Below, one piece after another: positions 1 through 12,100 of a stretch of 64,000 nucleotides of DNA. Within the stretch, counting starts at the first letter, position 1; every line of letters begins with the position of its first letter. The notes below the pieces were generated by a model, which did no database searches, was not told the DNA's origin, and saw nothing but the letters and a program-made list of their open reading frames with translations. The DNA comes from Cydia pomonella (taxonomy: Eukaryota; Arthropoda; Insecta; Lepidoptera; Tortricidae). A program made the position numbers and the translations under genes. The DNA is taken from positions 15,748,001-15,812,000 of the forward strand of contig NC_084703.1 of assembly GCF_033807575.1 (NCBI RefSeq), in the 5' to 3' direction.

Positions 1-239
1 TTTTACTTCTGCGGTAAATACACGCACACGCGTTAAACAAGTTATCTACAACAACTGAAATCTAAAAACACGACTTTTAGGTATTCTGCAATTTCTAAGT
101 TTACAAGCTCGAACTCAAATATTACGGCTTGGCCTTTTCGCTTTTGTTATTCGTATTCCTAAACATTAACTCCCGCTGACATAATGCTGCACACCAGCGG
201 TGAATGCAAATAGATAGAATAATAAAAATATTATGACAA

Positions 240-440
240 TAAATAGTTATTTACGATACAAGAGCAGAAAACAGGAAATTGGCAACGAGTGGTGATAAAT
301 TAAAACACGACCGAAGGGAGTGTTTTAAACCGACACGAGTTGCGAATTACCTATTCGCACGTGTATCGTACAACGTTTTAAAGTACACATGGCTCTTTGA
401 AGTTTCGACATATGCACGCAAATATGTACTGTAAATGTTA
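240..440. repeat. dispersed repeat (ACGAGTTGCGAATTACC family)
   Basis: GACCGAAGGGAGTGTTTTAA, CGACACGAGTTGCGAATTAC and GTGTATCGTACAACGTTTTA recur at about 6040-6130 (inverted), 58060-58200 and 63430-63535 (inverted). The end is 25 bp from the first ABCB exon in the window. Confidence 0.7.
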
Positions 441-465
441 TTTACATGCACTTTTTGTTCTTCAG

Positions 466-648
466 ATTTTTGCGTCCTCTGACCCCGCTTACATGGTCCA
501 CATGGCGGATTTGTACTCGGGCCTGTTCGTGGTGGTGGCGGCAGTGGCGGGCGTGACAATGTGTCTGCAAAGCGTCACCTTCACCAACTCAGGCTTGAGG
601 ATGACTACTAGACTACGCCAGCAGTACTTCTCCAGTTTACTCATGCAG
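466..648 (+). CDS. ABCB copy 1 exon: TMD2, TM8 region
   Basis: A 183-nt phase-0 exon after TTCTTCAG. It encodes a segment starting IFASSDPAYM and ending YFSSLLMQ, with the membrane stretch LFVVVAAVAGVTMCL. The donor GTTAAA is weak but is at the same position as in the paralogue (38865-39047). Confidence 0.9.
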
Positions 649-3600
649 GTTAAATCTTTAAAACATTATTGAAATATACAAGTTTGTTTCACGCTTAAGC
701 CTTTGCTACAGTAGAACAAACAAGTACAGACAGATTACGATCCCGGGTCTAACTGCCTACATCATGACCTCTACCTTCTCGTTTCTGGACGGTAATTTAA
801 CCGAATATAATGTTTTTTTTTGCTAGTGAAGCGGTGTTGATTACGATTGTAAAGAGGATTAGGTAAAGTCTAAGAAAAATCATGCCCCTAAATTTAACAA
901 CTGAAGGAGATGGCGCTGTATGGCTCCATATGTTTTGCGGTAACTAATTTTTTAAACATTAACCTTTGAAACCACCACCACCGCAACCAGCTGTCAAACT
1001 CAATTTTTTAAACACGAATCATTAACAGCACACACACAAACAAAAAGTATTTATTTATTTGGTCACCAGGAAATAGGGTACTACGATCGCGAAAGCAATA
1101 CGGTCGGCGCCCTTTGCGCGCGGCTGAGCGGCGACACGGCGGAGGTGCAGGGCGCCACGGGGCTGCGCATCGGGCTCATCCTGCAAGGCGTCAGCTCCGT
1201 CGTCATCGGCTTCCTGGTGGCGGTCTGCTTTAACTGGAAGCTCACTTTTGTCGGTGCGGCGTTCTTGCCTATAGTACGTTCTTTTAATTTTTTTACCTAT
1301 GTTTTATCGAAGAGCTGCGAACACTTAAATATCTCCATATTATTAATCTCGTGCCAGCTCTAATAGTTTTGACTTTTAATGAATTGCAGGGCGCTTAGCC
1401 AACATGTCATTCGTTAACGCTCCGTAGCGTAGCGTAGTCATCTCTCTCTACCACTCTTCCATATTAGTGCGACAGTGACCGTTGCGTTTCGTTCACTACG
1501 GAGAGTTAACGATTGGCACGTTGGCTACACGTCCAGATACCAATATTCATACTTAATTTTGAATAAGATAAACGCAGCTGTTAACGACCCATCGAAAATC
1601 AGCAGATATTACCGATCTATTAAAGTGATTAGATATATTTTGGTGGCAGTACCATTTTAGACGTAGGTTGTTAATCTTCCACAAGCGTTTATTACTTGAG
1701 TATCGGGTACTTTTGCGTTAGTTTCAGTGGTATTTCGAAAAAAGATAAAAATCGCCAATCAAGGCGCGGGTGGCGTGGACGCTGTTCATTCTCATACTTG
1801 CGCTTGTACCTACTAGTTGGTTACTAAATTGTGTTACTGCAATAATCTTTGTCTACATAAAATATACGAACGAAAGTTGAATAAACTATTTATTAAAATG
1901 AAGTACACAAAATCAGGAATTACATATGACAATATCATTCAAAATGGCCTCCTCTGGCCTTGACACAGACCCTCAAACGACGAGGCCAGTCATCAATAGC
2001 GGCACGCACGACTGTCATGTCTTAACTATGGCCCGCTTGAGGGAGTCAAGATTTGTGTGGGGTTAAGCACATGCTATCTCCTCAATAACCTGCCATATGG
2101 CATAATCCAGGGGTTTAAGGTCCGGGCTGGAGGACGGCCAGTCTCCGTGGGCAATAAAGTCAATTTTGTTCCTTCAAAACCAGGCTTGAGTTGTTTTTGC
2201 CTTATGTGCAGGAGCTGAGTCCTGTTGAAAGACCCATGGCTGATTTTGAAATAGGGTGTGTCTTAAGGGCTTCACTATTGGTTCGAAAACGGTTTCCTGG
2301 TAAACTTTGGCCCCAGTTTTCACACCTTTTTCACAGAAATGAACCTGTGTTAGCCCTGAGTATGACACACCCAGCCAAATCATCACATTTAGAGGGATAA
2401 TGGCCTCGTTACACTCTCGGAACAGCCGCAATCGCGTCTTGACTGTTTTTTGAATACACTCTGTCATTCTGGCGGTTACAACATTCTTCAATGGTAAAAA
2501 AAATTTCATCTGTAAATAGTCGTTTTCGGTGGCTATTTTGTGCATACCGCTTCAATAGCACGCGACTTCTTTCTAGCCTCTTAGTTTTTAATCGTCCATT
2601 AAGCAAATGACCTTTTTGTCTGCGGTTAGCGTGTAGTCCAAGGTCTTCATTGATAACTTTTTTAGGGAGCTTCTCTTCAGAGACATCTGTATTGCCAACA
2701 ACTTTTCTTCCGGACGGGGTTTCTTGCAATCATCGCCTTCACTGCCTTTATTAGAGCTGGGGTCCGAACGGTGCGTGGTCTTCCAGACCTCTTGCGGTCA
2801 TCAAAACTCTGAGTACTATTGTATCTATTAATTGTACGATAAACAAATTGTTTGTTGATTTTTAGGTTTTCAAGCAACTTCAAAATCATGTTTGGCGAGT
2901 GCCCACATTTGTGCAACGCAATTACTGCGATACGATTCTCTTTTAGGCCCAAATTCATTATAGATACGACGAGATAAGCGTTATGTGTGGTATATAATTA
3001 TAGCTCACAAATCCACCACATAATGTATTTTTTTTATTTTTTTCGGTAGCATTTGTTTTAACGGAAATAAAGAGGTTGCAAATCGAGTAACAGAACTTAG
3101 TAACCAACTAGGTACTTTCAAGCAAGTACATGACTTATCTGTTAAGGGCATTTATTTTAACAATAAATGATTACTAGTCTTTACTTTTCATTACTAAATG
3201 TATTCGTTCAATTGTAAATTTATGATTTTCTATGACAATGTATTAAAAAATAGTCATTCATTTCGTTTAGTTGTAGCACCTACCAACGACCCGTAAGTCG
3301 GTAATGAGAATGACCACAACGTACTGTTTAGTTTTTATTTTATTTTATAGTATCATATCATGGCACCACAAGCTCGTATTTTTATGGACCCATTTAAACT
3401 CAAATAATAAATCTTTTATAAAAAAAAAATACCGACCTATATGTGGTCTTCTAGTTTTCTTCTTTTAACGTTGTAAAAGTACCAGTAAAGTAGTAGTAAG
3501 TAAGAATGAATTTATCCATAACAAACATATTTCATTTCATTTTATGATGACGTAAAGTTCGAGCTGATATTTAAAACTAACACTTTAGTTCAAGTGTTAG

Positions 3601-6600
3601 TTTTAAATATCATGGTTCCAGTATATTGTTTGTACAAAGTTTTATAATGCAAAAGCTTTATGACATTGAAATAGAGTTCAAATTATTTTATAAACAAGTT
3701 TCTTAATATATTGGTTTACTATTCATCACTAAGCCCTCCAAATTAGCGTTTAATATTTCAGAGGATATGACCTACTTCAGATTTTTTACCGTGAGACCCA
3801 AACAAGATATTTTATTTAACCGACTTAAAATAGATCAATAATATGTTCATATATGTAACAGGCAAGGGATATACTGGCATATTATATTATCCAACCGTTA
3901 CATAACAGATGGTGGGAAGTATCTGGCTGGAAGGCATCGTGGCCCAGAAGTCCGTGCAGCAGGAGCGCGACGCCATGGAGTCCGCTACATCTGTCGCCAC
4001 CGAGGCGGTCGTCAGCATCAGGACCGTCCAAAGCTTGGGTAACTAACTACGTTATAGTGATGTAGATGGTTTAAAAAATATATATATTTCACACCATGCA
4101 TGAAATAAAGCACCAGATAATTATCAGAAGACACTATTTTTATTGAAGACCCCGTAGGTTCGTGTTCTTTTCTCACATTCACTGAGTGTAAGCGTCAGCC
4201 AGATGGACGTGCGTGCTCGGGACCGCGCTGGATACCATGTTTTTGAATTTTAATTTGTTGTAACAAAAGAAAAGTAATCAATGAGTTCCCTCGTATTTTC
4301 AGCTCTTGTTTGAAAATTGCGACAATATTTAAAAGTGCATTTTAGACCTATGTGCGTGATTTTTTTTCTATCGAGTGAAAGTCAAAAAATCAGGTTTTCA
4401 ATCATTAAGTTGGCAATCGTATTGTGATCTTAAAAAGCGGTACGATTTTTCAGAAACTCTGCTCTCTGACCCTTAATAAATCGGACAGAACTATAAAGAG
4501 TAGGTAATTTGACCGTGACACGTACACACGGGACAATAACAAATTATTTAAACATGTCGCAGGGAAATGATCAACATAGAGATTTAACCAAATATCTGTT
4601 TTGTTGGTCCTCTTCGTTATGTTTGCTAAGCAAGTTAGATTTTTGAGCCATATTTTTGACAAGCACGAGTTCTAATGATGGGATCCAACAGGAATCAAGG
4701 GAACTCCTCGAATCTTATAAGGATAGTTACATATAGTGATTGTTGTATTATCATCACCAAATCAAGCATTTACATTAAATAAAGTGGCATTCGATGAAGT
4801 GAAACTGCTGATGATGAACAGAACGGAACTCTTTAACGACGCATAGCTCACATTTAGGACTATTTGTTCTCTTCTACTTATGTTTGTTAAGAAAATTAGG
4901 TTTTGAAGTCATAATCTTGTCAAGCTGGTTCTGATGATGGATTTCATGAGGAAGGGAGGGATTTAACCAAATGATATTGCAGTATTGTCTAGAGATATTT
5001 TAGCTAGTAGATCTAGAGAGTAATTATACCATTTTTCTTAAATTTGGCTTGTTGGCCCATGGATTAATCTCTTAATCATTGTTTTAAGCAATAAAATTAC
5101 CGGGTGACTCGGCTAAAATACAATAAAACTGGCTATCACCGAATAACTACGTAACACCAAATAAATATGCCCTACACACCACAGAGTGTCGACCTCTTTA
5201 GTGTGACAAACTTAAGACGAAAGTGGAGGGCGCTCGCGATGTCACCTTTTCATACAAACGTAGTCCTCATTTTTCCCTCTGGATATTAATATTATTGATA
5301 CCATTTGTTGTATATCAACCACTATGCCCCTACGTTAGATTTTTTCGATTTTTTAATTATGATAGGAGTTAGAAGCATTTAATATTTTGTATGTAATCTG
5401 TTTTTCGGTCCTAATTATTAGAATAATACAAAAATCAAAAAAGTCTAACGTAAAAGTAAAAATATTTTCCAAAATGTCAGTATCCAGAGAGGAAAATGGA
5501 GACTACGTTTGTATGGAGAATCGGCCGTCCTCTTTTCTCTTAAAGACGCACCTGGCCCTTCATCTTACAATCCCTTTTATGTACACAAACACACAAATAA
5601 AGGAAGAATCATCCTTTTTCCCCTTAATGCATGCCTAATGCATATTTACTTACCGTCTCCGTTCAGTAAACATTATGTAAAGCCTGACAACAGTTTATTT
5701 AACCCTGAGATAGTGTCGCTGCAAACCATAGAAATAAGATAGTATAGAACGACTGTCAAACTTCAAAAGTGTGACCAAAAATGAAATGCAAGTGTGTGAG
5801 TAAATTGTCTATGTGCGAACAAAAATAGTGATGTCATGTTACAACATATTAATAATCTATCGATGTTTAACTGCTTTATCGACTACTTTTTCAAATGTGT
5901 TTGTTTTTATAAAAAATGTTATAGGTATAAGTATTATTAATACTATTAGACCCTATTAGCGCCTATAGTACCTTTAATTTTCTTTTACAGCAGACGCATA
6001 GTAAATAACAATACTGATAGTGATAGTGCGATAATTAGCAACGTTTTAAAACGTTGTACGATACATTTAATAGGTAATTCGCAACTCATGTCGACTTAAA
6101 ATCGTATCGCCACTCATTGCGATTTTTTTTTTTCGCACCTGGTGTGGTGATCTGGGACATTTAGTAACTAAGATACTCGCTACTTGACTAAATTACTAAC
6201 GTAGTTAGTCCGAACAAGCATTAAGGAACGCGGCGCTGTCGGTAAAGCAAGCAGTGACTCGCGTTGATAAAGCAGGTTTCTGTCGTATGCGGGTGTGAGT
6301 GGTGTAACATGTGCAATGTCGTTAACACAAGCATATGCTAAGTGTTAACAGTAGGCGCAAAGAGTTGACTTACCAAAAGAAAATTTGAATTTCGAACCTA
6401 TTCCTGTGGTCAAAATGTAAGTACTGTGTTGGAAAGTGAAGTTTAAATTTATCGCTAAACATGTGCACCTTCAAATAAGGTATTATAACAATCGTTATTA
6501 TTTTAAGTCGGTTATAAAGTTTAATATCATAATGATGTCTTGTGAATAACTAATTCCATACCTACTAATATACCGACGAAATACCGATACAGTCATATGA

Positions 6601-9071
6601 ACATTTTGTCAAGCCCTAGCGTAAAGTAACAGTTTAGGTTTTTACACAAAATATTCTAAATTATTGACTAATATGATGAAATATTAATACACAATTGAAG
6701 AAAAACTTATAATGAACTGTATAAATTGCCTTTTTACACTTTTTATGCCGATAATTTTATAAAATATTGTTATGAAAATTGCGCTAGGAATATCATAATT
6801 ACCTGTAAAATGAGTATTTTCATGGGTTTTTTGGTCCTGAAACACTACAACCCGGCACACAACATGACACCATCTTCACTAAATTACTTAATATATATTT
6901 TTCTTTTTGATTCTCTTATATTTTTCACGTCAAAACATACGGCAATATGATCTTGGCCGACTCGGCCGACTTCGAACTCAAAAATGGTTACGTTTTCTCA
7001 TATATAGTCTGCCTCTTTCGCACTCATGGCTTGTTCATATACGTGATGGCTTCCCTTTCGCACACTTCATCTGTCTGTCAAGCGAAGCTTTTGACATGTC
7101 TCTGCTGCAAACAGCTTACGTATGGCAATAATTAATGTGCGTACGTCATGTATGGTCGGGGTAGTGGGCATTGGCTTCATGTTGATACTCGTATAATGTC
7201 AAAACATTGCTTACAGAGAATTCGGTTCTTTCAATTTACCTATTCGTCAAAATCTGTTTCTAAATATTCAATATTTATATATTCTTAGTTTTCTGACTCT
7301 GACGAATTCTGATTTTCATCAGATGTTGTGTCGCTTTCAGGACCACCAACCTCGATTATAAAACGTTCAGTCTCCAATTCGATTATAGGACCTTTATTTC
7401 TATAATCGTCTTCAATTTTTTTAACATGGTCACAGCAATTGCTCCAATTTTCTTGAGATACTTCCTATACGATAATCATTTATTAAAAATTTTAATCATT
7501 AATGATATAGACTGAATTCTAAATAATTTACATAACTTAACTAAATTCTCAACATTAAAATAAGTTTTATACCTGAAAACTATCTTCAACAAGCTTTAGA
7601 AAAGCCTTATTATCGATAGACACATTTTTAGTTGCCACTTTACAATGCCCCAAATCATCTCAATAGGATTTAAATCACAGTGATATGGCGGTAATCTTAT
7701 CACTTTATGTCCGTATGTGGAGAGAATCGTGTCTATTTCATATATTGGTTCAGGTTTGTGACGTCTCAAAATCTCCACCAATCTAGCTTTGGATGCTTTT
7801 TGTGGAAATGAAATTTTATTCGAACGCAGCCACTCTGCAATGACATGCTTTCTGTCGCCAGATGTTGGTGGTTTATTAATGCGAAAGGAATGGTATCGGG
7901 CATTATCCATAACTATACATGTGGGTTCACTTAGATTGGGAAGTAATTTCTGCGTAACCCATTTTTAAAATCATTTTTTAATACAGTTGCTCAAAAAGTG
8001 CTACTTTACGTAGCTGTTTAGCGTGCGGAATGTTGGATTTCGCGAACTAGTGCTTTTTACTTTTCCACTTGTTCCTATTCATTACTACTTATTGATGAGT
8101 GTTAATGTCAGTTTCCTTTAAAAGTCGTAATCAACATAAAAACCTACTGTTAAAGTAAAAATAATAAATATAAGCATATTTCATATATTATTACTTACCT
8201 CTTCATCATTATAAGACGTTTATTTTTTAATATTGAATATTGAAAAACCGTTCTGAATAAGTTGTCTGAATGGACCGGAATAGCTGCCGAAACGCCTGTC
8301 AAAGCAGAGGCAATTTTTCTTACTGCAAGAATGTTTTAAGTTTCCAAAGGCAACATTCGATATTGTTTTCATACAATTTAAATATACGATACACAAATAA
8401 TCGTAAATAACGATACTTATAGTATAATATTTTATATTAACAATTGTTTCTGTCTTATAGAACATGCATAAAAAAAGTACTTGTTGTTTTTCTTATTTTT
8501 TCGCAACTGTATTAAAAAACGTCGTTCGATACACGTGGCGGAAATGTCATTCTTCACTCGTCCCGAGTCTTACCTGAGTTTCCACTCGCCTACGGCTCAT
8601 GGCAAGATATCTCGGTACTCGTGAAGTAATGACATACTTTCCGCACTAGCATCGAAATGTACTATTTATTCATAATCAAATATCCTCTTTATATTATTAT
8701 TGCAATCTAGAATACTCTGCTTATCAAAGTCATTCCTTTTTTTAGCTATAGCTTTTGTACATTTATTTCTATACCTCGTATACGCTAAGCATTTAACCAT
8801 ATTCTTTGGATCGTTGCTCCAAATCACAAATAATCTATCCCTCTCTTTAATCATAAATTTAATATTATTATTAATCCAACTCTTGTTATTCCTATTAACT
8901 TTACTATTTAGTCGTAACAGTCTTGTAACAGCTATTATATATGTTATTAAATATATCTCTAAGTGCTACGAGTAATATATAATTTCTGAGGACATTCAAT
9001 GGATAATAAATAAATGTTCAAAGTCCTAACCTCCCCTTACGAGCCGATTATCTAGCACTCGGCGCTGAGTC

Positions 9072-9102
<31 letters not shown>

Positions 9103-12100
9103 CCGTCGGAGTGCGTCTCCATTGCACCGCTGCTTAAACTAATGAATTTTGAATATAAGGGGAATTTTTGGGGTGTGAACAAGAAAAATTTAAATAAATG
9201 TTTTATAAACTACATTCGGTGCACTCATACAAAAAGAGACGGGCAAACTGTAATGAACAGTGCAAAGCGCCTTCGATTTAGACATAAAAACGATCGAGAT
9301 TCACAAGCAGCACCTACAAAATCTAATCATTTTTAAAACAAATACTGTTTATAAAATTATAGTCTTGAGAACCGATCTCCATGACTCTCGGTGAGGCTTC
9401 GATACGTTGAAGTAAAAATAAACTAAGCGTTTTCTTAAAATCATTTTACACCACTTCAATAAGTACTGACTGATATATCCCTCATAATGTTATAAATATT
9501 ATTCAAATCCCACGAGTATAGTTAGATCATCTAGTAACTTTCAGACCAACCCTCGTAGATTAGACTGTTGTGTTTTATCGTTTTTTATTTGCTTTTCTCC
9601 TATTATTAGTACCTATTTTACCTACTTTGCTCATTTTATAATGTAGTAATAATTGACAAAGTTAGTACTTTTATTTTTCGCTAATACTAATAAAACAACC
9701 GTCGATACCGCTACCGCAACTCCATCGATGGTGCGTGCGGGCGCCGACACAAGTGAAACGGCCATGGATCTAATTTAGGCCGGACAGCTCGCTTGACATA
9801 TTTAATCATAATATTTGACCCTGTTATAAACGAAAATATTGAGAACGAGCAATGCAAAGACGATACTTGAAGTTTTATTTTGTCCTAATAGGCATTGAGA
9901 AAATTTTCATCAAGAAGTTCGAGGCAGAGCTGGAGGTGTCATGCTCCGCCATAGCCCGGAAGAGCCGGTGGCGCGGACTGGTGCTGGGGCTGGGCGTGTA
10001 CGTGCCGTTCATGGCCTTCTGCATCGTCGTGGTGTACGGCTGTACGCTCGTCGTGCACGAGGGCCTTCCTTACTCCAGCGTCTTCTTGTAATATACTGTA
10101 CTTTATTATATTCCTCAAATATAAGTGGTTATGTGCTAAACTGTCCCAAACTTAGCACCTCAGTAATATGAAAGCAAAGTTAAAGCAAAATTATAATTAA
10201 AGGTACTTATTTATAATTGCTTGAGTCAAAATAGTACTCCGGGAATTTTTTATAGTTTTAGAATAGAGAAAATCAGTAGATAGGTTTAGGTAGTATTAGT
10301 AAACACTTATTAAAATACGTCACATGTTTCTTCAATTATTGCAGATTGGCTATATATTGGCGCATGACCACTGAAAAATTCAACCAAGCACCAATTTCCT
10401 TCCTAATTCGCTTTTGCAACCCCTATATTGCCAATGAATACCTTCACAAATTTATCCGAGGTCAGTAAATGTTTGAAGTTGAACCGAGTCAGGATAGTGA
10501 CACCAATAGATGAACAACTAAGCCACTACCACAACTTTAGAGTTTTTTTTTCTATATGTTAGAACGCTTTTACAGTAATTTTTATTTCTTTATATGATTC
10601 AACAATTTAACATATAATGAAGTTGAGATTAGAAACGAATGGTTTCAATTGCCTAAATAAAGCAATATAACTTAAAGTAAAATTAAGTCAAAACTTTCAT
10701 CTTATAGATTACTACCTAAAACATGAACCAATAAAACAGTTGGTTCAACTTTTGGTCTTGATTTCGGTAAATGAACTAACTAAATCTTTGGGTGTTCATG
10801 TTTTAGGAATAAAAGTCAAAAGTTGAACTACTAATTTTTTTCTTTCATGTTCTGTAGAAGTAGGTGAACCAACTAAAATAAAGATTTATATAACCGTTTT
10901 AGATATAAAATGTTACTTTTTTGGGTTAAAATTCAACTCAACAATCAAACGTTCACAGACATGAAAATGTTATCTACCTTTTTTGCGGAAAATAACGGCA
11001 TATGTAAAAACTAGGTTTTGCCTAAAAATTGAACACCGTTCATCTATCGGTTTATACGCACTATATTGGAACCATAATTTGAACAGCTTCATATTTTTAT
11101 AAATCAAAAAAAAAAAATAATAAAAAAATAGTCTAGAATATATACGAAGCAAATTCATATCAATATATGTATTATTCTTTTTTAACGCAACTAAAGGCTT
11201 GTTTTGAATCGGCCATCTTAATAAGATTTCCATACAAACGATGTTTATGGGGCGGGCGCGAAACTTGTACGCGGTGGCCGCTCACGACCGCATAGTAGAT
11301 TTATTGTTTTAGAACTAAAATGTTAGCCTCGGGGAAGAATCACAATTTTAGTAAAAAATACTATTAAGAGTGTAAAGTACGTCAGGAGATAATTATTAAT
11401 TGATTTTAAAGCTAAACGTTCTTCTTCATGGAGTCAGTCATCTTTTGGTGCCACTACCCTAATTACTAAAATATGTACCTACAACATTCATGTGAGTACA
11501 TGTAACATAATTCCCCATGCAATTTCAATATACAGATATTTCAAATATATGAAAAACCGGCCAAGTGCGAGTCGTACTCGCGCACGAAGGGTTCCGTCCA
11601 ATTATTTATAAAAACGGCAAAAAAAATATGTTTGTTGTATGGGAGCCCCCTTAAATATTTTTTTTAAATTCTGTTTTTAGGTTTCCGTACCCAAAGGGTA
11701 AAACGGGACCCTATTACTAAGACTCCGCTGTCCGTGCGTCCGTGCGTCCTTCCGTCTGTCACCAGGCTGTATCTCATGAACCGTGATGAAATTTTCAAAG
11801 ATGATGTATTTCTGTTGCCGCTATAACAACAAATACTAAAAAGTACGGAACCCTCGGTGGGCGAGTCCGACTCGCACTTGTCCGGGTTTTTAGTATTTGT
11901 TGTTATATCGGCAACAGAAATACATAATCTGTAGAAATTTCAACTGGCTAACTATCACGGTGCATGAGATACAGCCTGGTGACAAACGGATGGACGGACA
12001 GCGAAGTCTCAGTAATAGGGTCCAGTTTGACCCTTTGGGTACGGAACCCTAATAAATTGTCGTATTTACGGCAAATTGGCCGCATGAAGTTAATTAACTT

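Larger units (their letters stand above)
4039..9891. other. 5.9-kb intron of ABCB copy 1
   Basis: Besides the repeats listed separately it holds a piece at 4141-4320 related to 15319-15480 (shared GATGGA, ATCATGTTTTT, CAGTGAGTTCCCTC) and a GC-rich islet at 9055-9125. I see no exon or gene in the rest. Confidence 0.6.
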
